Source: Earliella scabrosa (lineage: Eukaryota; Basidiomycota; Agaricomycetes; Polyporales; Polyporaceae). Taken from it: a stretch of 64,000 bases of DNA. The notes under the pieces are model-generated. The model saw nothing but the letters and a program-made list of their open reading frames with translations, searched no databases and was not told where the DNA came from. The stretch's first letter is position 1. Each line of letters begins with the position of its first letter. Of this stretch, positions 11,543-23,690 are shown piece after piece. Location: NCBI GenBank assembly GCA_022605405.1, contig JABYQQ010000008.1:1-64000 (forward strand), in the 5' to 3' direction. A program made the translations under genes and the position numbers.

Positions 11543-13405
11543 ATGGCCGTGGTTGATCCTCTGTGAGTTTTTGCGTCGTCTCCTCCGTCTTCAAGCACGC
11601 TGACAGGGAATCAAGCCCAACACCATCAGAGCCGTTCACGCGTCCTGGCACCACGCTGCTCGCGCCACCGGACGACGCGTCGTTCTTGATCAAATCCACG
11701 GAAAAGTCGTACAAGCATCAGTACTCTAACATTTACTTCGTCCGACTGCACACTCTCCGCAACTATGTCGAGCAGCGCGCGAAGAGGAGATGGAGTGAGG
11801 TCGCAGGTACGTCTCCCAATCGGCCGATGTATGGACCTTTCCAAACCCCGCCGATGCAGGTGATCCTGTATTCGTCCCTCGAGTTCTGGACGTGGAGAAG
11901 GGGAAACTATGCTTCATCATTGGGACCGTGTACATGGACATGCCGCTCAAACCGAATGTCCTGGAGGATATCGCTCGTGACGTGAGTGTTTGGTGAGCAT
12001 GCATATTCGCCGAATTTAGACCCCTCCTCGCAGCGCTCCATTCCCGCCCCACCTCCGCGAGAGAAATTCCACTCCGACAACGACAGTGTCATGCTGGAAG
12101 ACGAGTCCGGTCGTATCTGTCTAGCCGGCGACAGAATCAACTCTGCATGTCTGGTTACAGGGGTGATCCTTGGTGCCCTCGGTATCGAAACCCACAGCGG
12201 CGACTTCGAGGTCATCGATCTCTGTTACCCTGGAATGGCACCTCAACCCTCTGCTGGTCTTTCGTGGCCATCCCCAAAGGTTTCGGAAGAATCTATGGAC
12301 GTGGACGGTAGATCGCAGCCGCTTCCTGTTGCTGTTTTGTCCTGATTGGGGGGTTTCCAGGTCCATCTGCGGGATCAGACGAATGGATAGCATTGGTTTC
12401 AGGCCTCGAGGTCGGGGCTGCAAATGCGGCCGAAGGTCAGATCCAGATGTTGGCAGAATATCTCGCTGGGGAAGTTGGTGGTTTGGACGATCAGTCACAG
12501 TCCGCTCGCATATCCAGACTCATTATCGCCGGTAACTCACTCGGGCCTATTCAACAAAGCTCCACGGGGGCAGCCAACAATGACTCAGAACGAAAATCAG
12601 TAAGTCGCTACAATCTGACGTCTATACAAGTGTCATTGATGTTCCACGCTAGAGGAAGCATGGTCAAGACGCTTCCTTCTCTCCTCATCCCACCCAAAAC
12701 CTAGCCGCGTATCTGACAGACGTTTGTCGTTCTGTGCCCGTCCACCTACTCCCTGGCCCATCCGACCCGGCTGCGACCATCTTACCCCAGCAACCACTTC
12801 CCCGGGCAATGTTTGGAGGCGCTTCAGAGTTCGCGTCGTTCTCCTGCGAATCGAACCCCAGCTACATCACCATTGCCCCCGCTCGAGACTCAGGACCTTC
12901 AGGCTCTCGTACTAGCCAGCCGGGTGCATCAACATCGAAGAAACCAGTCAACGGCGCTAGGTCAAGCCCAAATACCCCCGGCCCGACTCGCACTATCCTT
13001 GTCCACTCGGGGCAACCTCTAGACGATATGTTCAAATACGTCCCGACGCCGCCCATATCAAGGATGACGCTTGCGGAGGCGACGCTCCGCTGGCGACATA
13101 TAGCGCCCACCGCCCCCGATACGTTATGGTGTCATCCGTTCTTCAAGCAGGACCCATTCGTCATGACGCAGACACCAGATCTTTACGTCGTTGGGAACCA
13201 ACCAGCCTTCGCAACCAAGATGGTTGAAGAACACGGCGATGCTGATGTAGAAGATACAGCGCGAGGTCCCAAGAGATGTAGGATCGTACTTTTGCCGAGC
13301 TTCAAGGATTCGGGAGTTCTTGTGTTGGTGAATATCCGGACATTGGCTGTCCGCAGAGTACAGTTCGCCGTTGAGGGCATGAGTGGTGGGGGTGGTCATA
13401 CATAG
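11543..13405 (+). CDS. POLD2: DNA polymerase delta small (B) subunit
   Basis: Structural B subunit that joins the catalytic subunit to the rest of the polymerase delta holoenzyme in the nucleus. Exon 1 is short (MAVVDPL, 11543-11562). An N-terminal segment, YSNIYFVRLHTLRNYVE, is followed by an OB-fold region (VPRVLDVEKGKLCFIIGTVYMDM). The inactive phosphoesterase domain follows (SGLEVGAANAAEGQIQML, RLIIAGNSL). The strongest signature is LLPGPSDPAATILPQQPLP and WCHPFFKQDPFVMTQTPDLY, matching the family's PGxxDPxxxxLPQQPL and PFxxxDPF blocks. The C-terminus has a disordered Ser/Pro insert of about 50 residues (around 12890-13000) and ends GMSGGGGHT. Three MCB motifs precede it. Confidence 0.92.
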
Positions 13406-13584
13406 GTGATGCATGCGACCCTGCTTTGTTTGCAAGACATAGCCTTTCTCATGCGGCCATTCACAGTCCTTGCGCTCAGGTCCACAGATATTGTGATGTA
13501 TATATGTACGTCAATAGCTTCATTGATTGCGCTGGTACATAAGATGCAGATGGATCAGGTGGGAGAACGAGTACAGTCTAATTC

Positions 13585-14412
13585 TCAATGATGGAAGGTA
13601 GCGGGACGTGACATTGGCAAGCGGGTTCCACTGGGCACGTGCGTGTACGAGCGTGGCCGTGTTGGACGAGCGGGTGTCAAGAGGGGGGTGATTGTGAACG
13701 CGTCCTCGTCCGCGTCGCCTCCGGGGCGGTGGTCGAGTCCGGTGGCGTGGAAGTGCGAACCAAGACGAGATATGGAAGGTAGGAGAGGGGCTCCAGGTGG
13801 CGTCATGGAGTCCCTGCGTGCTTGTGCGTGACTTTGCTCGTTGGATGGTGGAGAGGACTGAGGACTACTCAGTCCGGGAGGAGTGAACGAGTAGGTGGCC
13901 AATTCGTCGTCGTTGGCGCCGTTGCTGAAGTCTGTGGCTTCGCCCTCATCCGACAGACTCTCCCCAATTGTGACAACTTGAATGGGGTACAATGCGTGCT
14001 CGAAAGCTCCCGCCAGATCGATGCCTAGGCCGACAAGTCGCCTGGGTCTGATTACTGGCGACGCGTCGTCAGACGTGGATCGTGCTTGTGCGCCAGTCCC
14101 TCGGCCGCGTCTCATCGGGATGCCGCCGAGCGCCACACCAGGCCTGTGCCGAGGTGGGGGTCGAACGTGCGCTGGACGGGGAGAAGTGGTAGAAGGTCTG
14201 ATCGCCCGCCTAACAGCTTGCGCCTGAGCTGGTGGGAGGGGGCCGGTCAAGGCGTGCTTCTTCTGACGCCATGGTATCGTGGAAGGGTACGAGGCGGGAA
14301 GCGATTGGGTGTGGCGCATATCGTGGAGGAGTGGATAGTTGCCGTCGGTGTTACACCCCGCAGAAAGGCTCCGGGGAAAGTGCGGTTTGGGGCGGAACTG
14401 GGTGGTGGGCAT
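13585..14412 (-). CDS. Hypothetical Pro/Ser/Arg-rich disordered protein
   Basis: A single exon of 275 codons if started at MPTTQFRPKPHFPRS (14412). A longer in-frame start at 14556 adds 48 residues that look non-coding. The protein is mostly low complexity, with SSPQSSPPSNEQ and RPAHVRPPPRHRP, and has one more ordered patch, RPRRLVGLGIDLAGAFEHAL, near the middle. No enzyme motif or membrane segment is seen. The gene converges on the polymerase subunit gene 180 bases away. I do not recognise the family; amino-acid bias supports coding, but introns could shorten or extend it. Confidence 0.5.
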   Translation of the reverse strand: MPTTQFRPKPHFPRSLSAGCNTDGNYPLLHDMRHTQSLPASYPSTIPWRQKKHALTGPLPPAQAQAVRRAIRPSTTSPRPAHVRPPPRHRPGVALGGIPMRRGRGTGAQARSTSDDASPVIRPRRLVGLGIDLAGAFEHALYPIQVVTIGESLSDEGEATDFSNGANDDELATYSFTPPGLSSPQSSPPSNEQSHAQARRDSMTPPGAPLLPSISRLGSHFHATGLDHRPGGDADEDAFTITPLLTPARPTRPRSYTHVPSGTRLPMSRPATFHH

Positions 14413-16583
14413 CGTCGTTAAATGAATTGCGTGTAGTTGAGTAAGTCTATGCTGCTGCAGTGGGGGTTGGATAGGTGTTGGAATCTGGTCTGAGCTGTGG
14501 GGTATATGTATGTGATGGCGGGCATCCGAGAAAGTGGAGAAGAGTGGCCGGATCACGAATGTCGGGTTACCTGTTATAGTTCTTGACGGTAAACGATCTC
14601 GCCTCTTGCATGACGTTGTGATCGTGTCTTCATAGCATTCTCGGATGAGGGGATAGCCTCGGCCAGGCTAGCTCCAGCCCCGGGTTGTTGAACTTGAACG
14701 GATGCCATATTCGTGCATCCACCTCAGAAAGCGCCCATCGCGTCGATCACCGCTCCGCCCAGTCCGCGGACAACGCTAAACTCTCCTCCTGTTCATCCAA
14801 CTCCAGCTTCAACTTCCTCCTTCGCAATGGATCCAGTCATGCACTATATGGTCTCATGACCTACAAGATTGTCAGCGAAGATAAGCCCGCAGCAGCGATG
14901 CACAGTCAATACTTCTCTTGAAATACCGAGGACCACTAGGTCGGACAATACATCCCTGGGCTGAACTCCAATGCGTGGGTCGGTGTAGGCTGGAAGACGC
15001 CACCATTCCCCGCCCGCCTTGTCAAATACGATCAGGCCTGTGCTGGGAGGCACACGTACACGCGGGACGTGCGGGAGGACTAAATAGGTGCGTGCATACC
15101 CGTTCCCATGCGCACGGTGTCTGACTCCGCGTCGTCCACCTTGCTCGTGAGTCGTCAAAGGTGTCTGTTCTATGTTGGAACAGGTCGTTGTTGGGCACCT
15201 GAAGAACCGGTTAATGGCCCCGTGCTTCTGCAACGATTCCTAGGCTCGCGACAACCGGTGCATCGTTGACGGATGAACGATGTGCGCGGACACGATTCGG
15301 ATCCGTCTTGAGCTTAAGCGTGACCAACCCTCCTATCTCTATTCTGTGCTATTCCTATCGTGAAAACGCATTGGCTGATTCCGCCGACCCCAATATGAGT
15401 GTGCATTCCTCGTCCACTCAAACCTCCAGTCGTGATCAAGGATGATATATCGTGTGCCGTAATGCTCGCAATAGAGACAATTGAGACTCGTCACAAGTTA
15501 ACAAGCTCATGCACAGGGGCGCATGTTGCACAGCTCCCTTCTGGTGAGTTGCCGGAGGACCATCTGCTGCGGACGTGTCCTAAATGACGTGCTGACGAAG
15601 AATCAGATATGCACGTAGGTTGCTGCTGTTCGGCTTGTCTGGGTGCATCCTCCATGCCGGAGTCGCCCTGTGTAGGGACGATCGCTGCTGCGGTCGGTGA
15701 CCTCGGGAGCCATTTGTGCGCGAGGTGACTTCGTATCGAAGACTCCCTGGGAAGGTGGGAGACGCATTCCGGAACTGTAGGCCGCCACTTTCCCAGCGTC
15801 GGGGGCCCGACATCCCTGATGTTGATTGCACGCTGACAGGTGTGGACGGGAGAAGCCTGCCTCAGGGAAGGTGTGTCATCTTGCTGCGGACCTGCTCGTC
15901 TCCTGAATCCTGAATCAACAGAATCGGAAGGTCTGTAGCACTTACAGTCGCGAGGCTCGAGCGCGTGGCCCGGCTGGCCATCCGAACACGCCCTTTGCGC
16001 GGCGTTCACGGCTGGGTCTGATCGGCGTCAAGCTTCTAGTGGCGGATCTGAACCACTCTGCTCAACGCCGGCCGTCGCAAAATCTTCTCGCATTCAGTGC
16101 TCATCTCAATCTCCGCTGACGACAGTGAAGATGCAGCTGCGGATGAATGTACACACGCCGTACGTTGAGGGCACGAAAGCTGGCATCCTTCCTCGAAACA
16201 AGACCTCGGTCACAGTTCCGTGCTCAATACGCGAGAATCCTCTCACTGTGGGAGGTGGGGTGCCACAAACACACAGCCTATCGCTCCCCATCTCTAGGCG
16301 CAGACTCCCAGTGAGACGTTTACCAAACGCAGCGTGCGAACAAGCCGTCTTCATATCCTAGCTAAAAACAGCGCGTCGGGTGTGAAAACGCCTATGACTC
16401 TGATGATTGGACGTGCAGGGTCCAGCGGTCACTTGTCCGCTCCATTACCATGGTTGGTCATATCCCTGATTTACTCACGCATTCTACCTGCCAGGGTACG
16501 CACAGCGCCATCGCGCAGCCTCCCTACCGTTCTATTGGAACAAGGACACGGACGTCTCAACGTCCTCGGGTTCGCGTCCTCGC
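14413..16583. other. Gene-poor region, no recognisable gene
   Basis: Frames up to about 170 codons occur (for example the minus strand 15491-16009), but composition and overlap on both strands suggest chance reading. The last 130 bases form the cupredoxin promoter. Confidence 0.4.
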
Positions 16584-16589
16584 TATAAA
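16584..16589 (+). promoter_or_regulatory. TATA box of the cupredoxin gene
   Basis: TATAAA, 125 bases before the ATG at 16714 and followed by a pyrimidine-rich leader typical of well-expressed fungal genes. Confidence 0.4.
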
Positions 16590-16713
16590 GCCTCAAGTTC
16601 CCCCGCCTTCCAACCTCACCCACCGGGTTGCTATTTCAAGGCCTAGTCTCGAGTGCTCCACCGCCAAGTCCCCTCCTCCATCCTCTCTCGACGTGTAATC
16701 GGTGACGATCAAC

Positions 16714-17713
16714 ATGTTCAAGTCCGCACTTTCTTTGATACCTTTCATCGCCTTCGCGGCAGCGACGCCTCAATACGACTACGGCCCTCCTCCCGCTGCG
16801 TCTACCACCAACAACGCTGCTGCTCCGGCCCCGTCTGCGCCTGCAAGCACTGGGAACCAGATTAACGTATGTTCTCGTTCTCCATTATGAGTTTACAGGT
16901 AATGGATAGGTGAACTCAACTGTGTTCCATGCATAGATCGATGTCGGTGCTGGCGGCCAATTTGTCTTCAGCCCTGCCAACGTGACGGCCTCCAACGGCA
17001 CCCTGATTACCTTCTTCTTCCCCGAGTGAGTTCTGCGTTCTCTCTTGCTTCGTTGCTTCGTGCTTATGCCAGCTCTCAGCGGTGACATCCCACACTCGGT
17101 TACCCAGGGCGACTTCGACAACCCCTGCCAGGCTCTCGCGGCTCAGGGTGGCAACTCGGCGGGCTTCGATTCCGGTCTTCAGAACAGTGTCCAGTGGACG
17201 TTGAACGTCACCAATGACCAAGTCCGTGAGTACAGTCCCCAAAGGAATGAATGGGACGTTGCTTGACGACCGCTTTCCGTACAGCGATCTACTTCTTCTG
17301 CAAGTCGCCTACGCACTGCGGTCTGGGGATGGTTGGGTGCGTGCCGTTGCATGGTTCTCTCTCGGAGGTTTTGTTAATGATCATCGCTACCAAAGATCTA
17401 TCAATGCCCCTGCGACTGGCAACACCTTCGACGCATTCCAATCCGCCGCTGTCAAGCTGGGAGCGGCAGCACCCACGGTGAGACTCGTGCCTTACGACAT
17501 CTTGCGGACATGTCGTGCTCATGGTACACACAGCTTCAGGACAACGGCCCTGTCACAGGTGGTGTTGGTGCCTTGGCCACCGCCGCTCCAGCGGCAACAC
17601 AGGCTGGCGGGAGCAGTGGCAGCTCTGGCGGATCGAATGGCGCCCTTCATGTCGGCCTGTCGAGCGCCATGGCGGTGGTGGTCGGTGTGGCGATTGCGAT
17701 GCTCGCTGCTTAG
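16714..17713 (+). CDS. Extracellular cupredoxin with probable GPI anchor
   Basis: A small cell-surface blue-copper-fold protein. The N-terminus is a signal peptide (MFKSALSLIPFIAFAAATP), then an Ala/Pro/Thr-rich spacer. The cupredoxin domain is joined over short introns: IDVGAGGQFVFSPANVTAS, LITFFFP, DIPHSVTQGDF, then IYFFCKSPTHCGLGMVG. The likely copper ligands are the His of PHSV and the Cys and His of CKSPTHCGLGM, with Met as axial ligand. After the domain comes a Gly/Ser-rich stretch and a hydrophobic tail, VGVAIAMLAA, as expected for a GPI signal. The total is about 215 residues. Such proteins are common in white-rot and brown-rot fungi; the redox role is inferred. Confidence 0.85.
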
Positions 17714-18129
17714 GTGTCCTTGGACGATGCAAAACGGTTCTGCGATGATTCCGTATGCTAGTAGACGTGGCTCCCCAAGATACATCCCGTCCGTTTATCA
17801 TTCATGACATGACTTTGTAATGTGTTTGGACTGCGGGTCTGGCCTCGTAGAGCTCGATGGCATCACCTCGCGTAGTTATTTCTTGTGCAATGGCATATTT
17901 TATACCCGTAATGTTTCCTTCAAGTTGGTCTGCCGCCACAGCGCGGTATGCCACAATGTGCCGTTCCGGCATCCGTCGAATCGACTTGCCTGATTGGGAA
18001 GAGCCTCGATCAGCATGAGCGCTTGTGCTGGGAGCTCTTGGACTTGTTCTGAACGCCGACAGCGGCGCGCTACGACTGTCTCTACTATCCTGCACACCTG
18101 CACGAACTTGAAGATAGCAACAGTTCACC
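17714..18129. other. Intergenic region
   Basis: The 3' flank of the cupredoxin gene and promoter of the next gene. No protein-like frame or RNA gene is seen. Confidence 0.4.
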
Positions 18130-18628
18130 ATGGGCGGCCCAAATCTTGAGGTGTTCAAGTTCTCGGTGTATGTGTTCTTCCCCGTGGTCATGCTCCTCTA
18201 CTACGGCAATCCGGATTGGTATGCGAAGAACGTCCTTCCGGTACGCCTTTGCCGTTGTGAAGACCATATTGCTTTCTGTTGATAAGTGTGTGCAGTACAA
18301 GGACAGGATATTTCCTCCTGAACATAGGATTAACACAGTAGGTCCATGTGTTCCGGAAGAAGTTGAGCTTGCTGGCTGAACAGGTGCACAGAATATCCCT
18401 ACCGACTCTACCACATTGAAGGAGGAGCTCGCAAAAATCAAGGCACGGAACATGGAACGTCGGGCACAGAGGGATGCGGAGGCACGGGCAGCGCACCTTG
18501 CACAGCAGGCAGCGGAGGAGAAGTCAACAGGACGGAGCTGGTGGCCGTGGGCACGAGGTGAGTTCTCTCGGTACCAGTATACTTACCCCCACTGCAATGT
18601 TCATCTTCGGGTCGTCTTGTCAGGCTGA
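18130..18628 (+). CDS. PET100: Cytochrome c oxidase assembly factor PET100
   Basis: Mitochondrial inner-membrane chaperone needed for assembly of complex IV. The start MGGPNLEVFKFSVYVFFPV gives the single N-terminal membrane helix. The family block LLYYGNPDWYAKNVLPYK follows over an intron, then DRIFPPE. The C-terminal half is a charged coiled coil (LKEELAKIKARNMERR) ending WWPWARG. The last codons are completed after an intron (donor at 18560, acceptor at 18623), with TGA at 18626-18628. About 105 residues, in the range for fungal PET100. It converges on the dehydratase gene, whose stop is 100 bases away. Confidence 0.87.
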
Positions 18629-18727
18629 AGTCACAACTTCTCTTCTCCCGTGTACCATCTTACTGCCCAGTAATTGCTCTTCGTGTCCCTTGTATTTCTA
18701 CGCGCAAATTACACCACTCTCTCGCAT

Positions 18728-20087
18728 CTACTCTGCCTTGGACACCGTGAAGCTCTCCCCGTTGACCACAACATCCCAATCCGCCGAGCTCGTTGCTACA
18801 ACTTGCTTATATTCTTCCATATCCTTCATTGAGACTTTGAACCCGCCGCATGCCACGAAAATCACAGTCGCGGGCTTGTCAGTCTGTGGGACGACCTTCC
18901 TGAACAATGACGGCTTGTACGCCGGTGCAAGTGTTGCCGCACACGCAAGTTCCGCCAACATTTTATGGTCATCTTCAGTCCAGGTAAGTATAGAGCGTCA
19001 TTTGGCACACAACAACTGAAGCACTTACCTGCGAAGCGCAGTGTACTTTGCATCGCCATCTCGTCAGGAATGCAAACGCTCTTGACACCTCCACTTCTCT
19101 GCAAGGCCATTTTGACGACCCCGGCAGCTGGCGAGGACGCGCCCAGAGAAGATGCGCGTGACGTCAGCTTTGCCAGGTGAGCGACTGTGACGTTGTGTTC
19201 TTCACAGTGTTCTGCGCGTGTCCCGTCCGGAGGACGTCTGGACGTAACATCGCCAGCGAACGACCCCGCATTGAGTGCCAAGGATTGGTAGAAGCAGTTG
19301 GACCCATGCGTCTCCATCGTCACGAGTGGGACTTGATAATGAAGAATCAGGTACGAACAAAGTTAATGGACGCATCGCGAGATACTCACCATCATCCCAC
19401 CCAACGGCCTTGCAGCCTTGTATGATGCCGCCTGCGAGACCGCCTCCACCCACGCTACAGAAGATAGCGTCGGGCTTCGCGTCTGTGGGCAGCTGACGCT
19501 GGATCTCATGCACCAAGCTCGCATGGCCTGCCCACACGAGGGGATCATCGTAAGCGGGGATCATGACTCTGACATCCTCTCTTGGTGAGCACAAGGTTAT
19601 TGAGCAGGCCATATGAGCGTGCACTCACGCGTTAGGCTCGGCCTCGACGGCGCGCTGTGCGTGCTGAAGCGCGTCTAGGTAGCACTTGCCGTCGATTACC
19701 ACGTCTGCGCCCTCCTTGCGCAGGAAGTCGATCGTCGATTGGTCCACGCCATGGGGCAGGAACACGGTGCATCTGAGGTTCAAAACCTTTGCAGCCCACG
19801 CGGCGGCTAAGCCAGCATTGCCGCCTGAAGCGATAACAAGGTGGACGCTAGGCCCGTATGTTCGCAACGCGTGCTGGGCGAAGTGCGAGATGCCGCGCGC
19901 CTTGAAGGACTGGGGAGGTTGGAGTGTCTATTATGCGGACAGTCAATGGTCAGCGGTTTGCTTGAAGTGCATAGGGGCCGTGCCTTACTTCTAGTTTGAG
20001 GTAAGCATTGCACCCGAGGAGGGCAGAGATGTGGACGGATCGGATGAGAGGTGTCTCGAACCAGAGCTTGTCGGGAAACGGATCCAT
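18728..20087 (-). CDS. L-serine/L-threonine dehydratase, PLP-dependent (beta family)
   Basis: Deaminates serine to pyruvate and/or threonine to 2-oxobutyrate in the cytosol. The start MDPFPDKLWFETPLIRS (20087) is followed by YLKLETLQPPQSFKARG, which holds the PLP lysine (SFKARG). The cofactor-phosphate loop is VGGGGLAGG. Other conserved blocks are VIASGGNAGLAAAWAA, SLGASSPAAGVV and SVCIPDEMAMQ. The C-terminus is VIFVACGGFKVSM and ends GESFTVSKAE. About 345 residues over several introns, close to the eukaryotic serine dehydratase length. Serine or threonine preference cannot be set from these motifs. Confidence 0.86.
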
Positions 20088-20559
20088 GGTCCTAATGTCT
20101 GGGTGATCGTGCAGAGATTCAGCTGTTGCGATGATCGTTTTCTATCCCTTTGGCCTTCCCTTAGTCAGCGATCGCGCTGAAAACGCTGGCTTATAGATGG
20201 TATCTTGATCAGCAGTTCCCGTTCTCGCTAACCTGTCGACGACGGGTAGTACGTATAGCGTGCTACGCGAGCCGTCGCGCGGTCGGGCAGCTTCTGACTC
20301 GTACCCACTTACGGGTAGGACGGGAGTACGACCGATCTTCCGGGATGAACTTTGCAGCGCTTTGGATATCGAGCGTTCTGCGGAGACGGCTTCTCAGGGC
20401 TGGATGTGCCGGAGAGGCGTCATGTGCAAAGCCAATCTGCACGGGCGTTCCACCGTTGTTAGTCCGGGCCCCAGCGACTGGATGAACTCTGTATTTCCCC
20501 GTCCCGTTTACATCCCGCGGCCCGCGGTCTCCTCCCGCCACTGACCTCCGCCAGGTGAG
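20088..20559. other. Intergenic promoter region between divergent genes
   Basis: Lies between the starts of the dehydratase (minus) and the GH31 gene (plus). Overlapping frames of about 90 codons on both strands are judged chance. Confidence 0.4.
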
Positions 20560-20565
20560 TATAAA
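20560..20565 (+). promoter_or_regulatory. TATA box of the GH31 gene
   Basis: TATAAA, 54 bases before the ATG at 20619. It supports that start and argues against an upstream coding exon. Confidence 0.5.
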
Positions 20566-20618
20566 GCGCCACCGTTTCTGCCAGTGTCCCCCCTGATGCC
20601 TATCCGTCCAGACGCGAT

Positions 20619-23600
20619 ATGAGGTTCAACGACGGTTTCTGGCTCCTCAAGAGCGGCGTCAGGCCCTACCATGGCCTCCAGGTCGTCCAGGGATCCCAGG
20701 ACGGCGATGGATACAACTTCCAAGTATCTACCAAGCCCATCCGCCACAGGGGAGATACCCTCGCAGGTACGCGTCGTGCACGCCATGCAGAAGCTGTGGG
20801 ACTCACCGCAGGCACCCCAGGACCCGTTCTCAGCGTTCGTGTCCACTCTCCGACAGAGGGTGTGATCGGTGTAAAGATAGAGCACTTCAAGCACATCGAC
20901 CCCATTCCGGACATTGCCCTCTTCCCGGACGACCCCCCGGTGCCCGCTGTCTCGCTCTCCAAGACCGATAACTCCTGGACCGTGACCAGCGGGGGTCTAA
21001 CCGCCCACGTAACGCAGAATCCATACACCATCACGTTCAAGGATCCCGGTCGCACGCTCACCGCCGCTGGATACAAGCACCAGGCCGTATACGATGTTCC
21101 ATACAAGTGGACGTTACGGAGCGCGTCCAATAACTCTTGCCTCACCACGGACGTCAGCTCCAATCCACGGCCAGATGCGCCTCCGGAAATTGTGCGATAT
21201 GTTCACTCGGAGCTGAACATCTCTCCTGGAGAGCTCATTTATGGCATGGGCGAGCAATTCGGTCCTTTCGTGAAGAACGGTAGGTATATTTGGTGTATTC
21301 TCTCCGACTCGGAGCTTCGCGATGACACGCTGCGGACGTTGATTAGGTCAATCTGTCAGCATTTGGAACCAAGACGGCGGCACGTCTAGCGAGCAGGCGT
21401 ATAAGTGTGTTCCCTTCTACATCACCAACCGGAACTACGGCGTGTTCGTGAACCACCCTGGTGAAGTGGAGTTTGAGGTAGGCAGTGAGAAGGTTAGCCG
21501 AGTCGGTGTGAGCGTCGCCGGCGAGGCCTTGGAGTACTTCATCATCTACGGTCCGTCGCCCTTGGAGGTCAGTGGGCGTGTTCTATTTGCTTCGCCATGT
21601 TTACTGACATCATACCCAGATTCTCGAGCGTTATACCCGTATCACTGGTCGTCCAGCGTGAGCACACGTTGCGCAAGGTGTCTTGCCTGCATTTGCTAAC
21701 GCACCTCCTAGTCTGCTCCCCGCATGGACCTTCGGACTGTGGCTCTCGACGTCATTCTTGACCTCCTACGATGAGAAAACCGTGTCTGGGTTCCTTCAAG
21801 GGATGCAGACCAGGAACTGCCCTGTTCGGGTGTTCCACCTCGACTGCTTCTGGATGAAGCAATACGAGTGGTGCGTGCTCCAAGCTCGTCCCTCGTTCTC
21901 CCCGTGCCCGAGCACTGAGGAAAGGTCGTGTTCCTGTCGGGCGACCCTAGGTGCTCCTTTACGTTCGACCCCGAGAATTTCCCCGACCCCAAGGCCTATC
22001 TATCCGAGATCAAGCAGAAATACGGGGTGAAAATCTGCGTTTGGAGTGCGTGCTTCCCATCCGATCGCACTATGACGTTCTCGCTGAACATTCTACCTCC
22101 ATCTGCCTCCGGTGCATCTCTACAGTAAATCCATACATTTCCCAGCTTTCCCCCATCTTCCAGGAGGCGGTCAAGGGCGGCTTCCTGATCAAGCGCAAGG
22201 ACGGCACGCCGTGGCAGTGAGTCGTTTCTAGACTCATCTTCGATGAATGCTACTCAACGCTGGATCATCTCTGGGGAAAAGGTGGGACCTCTGGCAGCCA
22301 GGCTTGGGCGTCGTCGACGTCACGAACCCCGAGGCCCGCAAGTGGTATGAGGCGAAACTGGACGCGCTCCTCGACCTTGGCGTCGACACGTTCAAGGTCA
22401 GTGGTCTCCCGCAGATCCTGCCCAGCCACCGAGCTGACCTTGGATTGTGCCGCGGAAGACTGACTTTGGTGAGAGGATCCCGCACGCGAACGTCGTGTTC
22501 CACGATGGGTCGGACCCGCTGCGGGCGCACAACATGTTTTCGGTGATCTACAACGAGATGGTCTTCCGACTTGTGGAGCGTCGGTTCGGAAAGGGCGAGG
22601 CCGTCGTCTTTGCTCGTTCCGCCGCTGCAGGTGGACAGCGGTTCCCAGTGGTGAGTGCAAGGTCGCGTGCTATGCGTTCCAGGCTCGTATCTAACGGGTT
22701 GTTCCAGCACTGGGGTGGAGACTGCGAGTCGACGTTTGAGGCGATGGCCGAAACTTTGCGCGGCGGTCTGAGCTTGACTACCTCGGGCTTTGCTTTCACC
22801 TCACACGACATTGGCGGTTTCGAGGTGAGTGCATCTAGTATCATATGGGGTACATTTCAATACTGAGTCGTCTACACAGGGACATCCGCCACCCGAGATC
22901 TACCACCGATGGGTTGCGTACGGGCTGTTCTCCTCCCACTCACGCCTCCATGGGTCCATGTCCTACCGGGTACCCTGGCAGTACGGCGAGGAAGCGGCCA
23001 CATACATGGCGCGCTTCCTGGACGCGAAGCACCAGCTCATGCCATACCTCTACCAACTTGTAAGCGTCTCCTCCACCGTCCTGGAGTCATCTCGCGCACT
23101 GACCCGTTCGTCCAACGCAGTCCATCCAGGGCCACAAGCACGGCCATCCGATGCAGCGCGCGATGTTCCTCGAGTTCCTGGACGACCGCACGACGCACTG
23201 CCTCGACAGGCAGTACATGCTCGGGCCCTCGCTCCTCGTCGCGCCCGTGTTCGTCCCCGACGGCGAGCAGTCCGAGTACTACCTCCCCGCCGGGCGCTGG
23301 ACGTCGTTCTTCCACCCGTCGCGCACGCAGACCGGCCCGGCGTGGGTCAAGGAGGCCGTGCCGATCAACGAGATTCCCGTATGGGTACGTCAAGGAAGCG
23401 TGCTGTGCTTGGGCCCGAGCGGGGTCGGCCGCCCAGACTACGACTTCGCGGGCGCGGTCGAGGTGCGCGTGTACGAGCTCGAGGAGGGGCAGACGGTCCA
23501 GGCCGAGGTGCCGACGGGGAAGGGCGCGGACATCGCCGGGGTTGTGGCAGCGAAGCTGAAGGACGGGGTGGTGACGGTGAGCGTGGCGAGCGGGGAGGTG

Positions 23601-23690
23601 TCGCTCGCTTCGTTTAGTTACTTGGCGGGTGGGCAGGTGAAGAAGGTGGATGTGGAGAAGGGCCAAAAGCAGGCCTTGCTGAAGCTGTAA
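20619..23690 (+). CDS. Glycoside hydrolase family 31, alpha-xylosidase-like
   Basis: Retaining exo-glycosidase, probably releasing alpha-xylose from xyloglucan fragments. The start [14 protein letters not shown] resembles YicI-type alpha-xylosidases and no signal peptide is seen, so it is probably intracellular. Landmarks in order: [29 protein letters not shown]; the nucleophile motif KTDFGERIP (split by an intron near 22397-22458), where Asp of TDFGE is the catalytic base; the acid/base Asp in WGGDCEST; and [18 protein letters not shown] is the form seen in alpha-xylosidases rather than the WxDMNE-type motif of alpha-glucosidases. A beta-sandwich C-terminus follows with [12 protein letters not shown] and VWVRQGSVL. 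About ten short introns; stop at 23688-23690. Confidence 0.88.

Noticed and set aside
15491..16009. 172-codon minus-strand frame
   Set aside because: No domain, no splice pattern, overlapping frames on the other strand; composition looks like chance.
20263..20544. Frames of over 90 codons on both strands before the GH31 gene
   Set aside because: They mirror each other in the divergent promoter, and the TATA box at 20560 fits a start at 20619.
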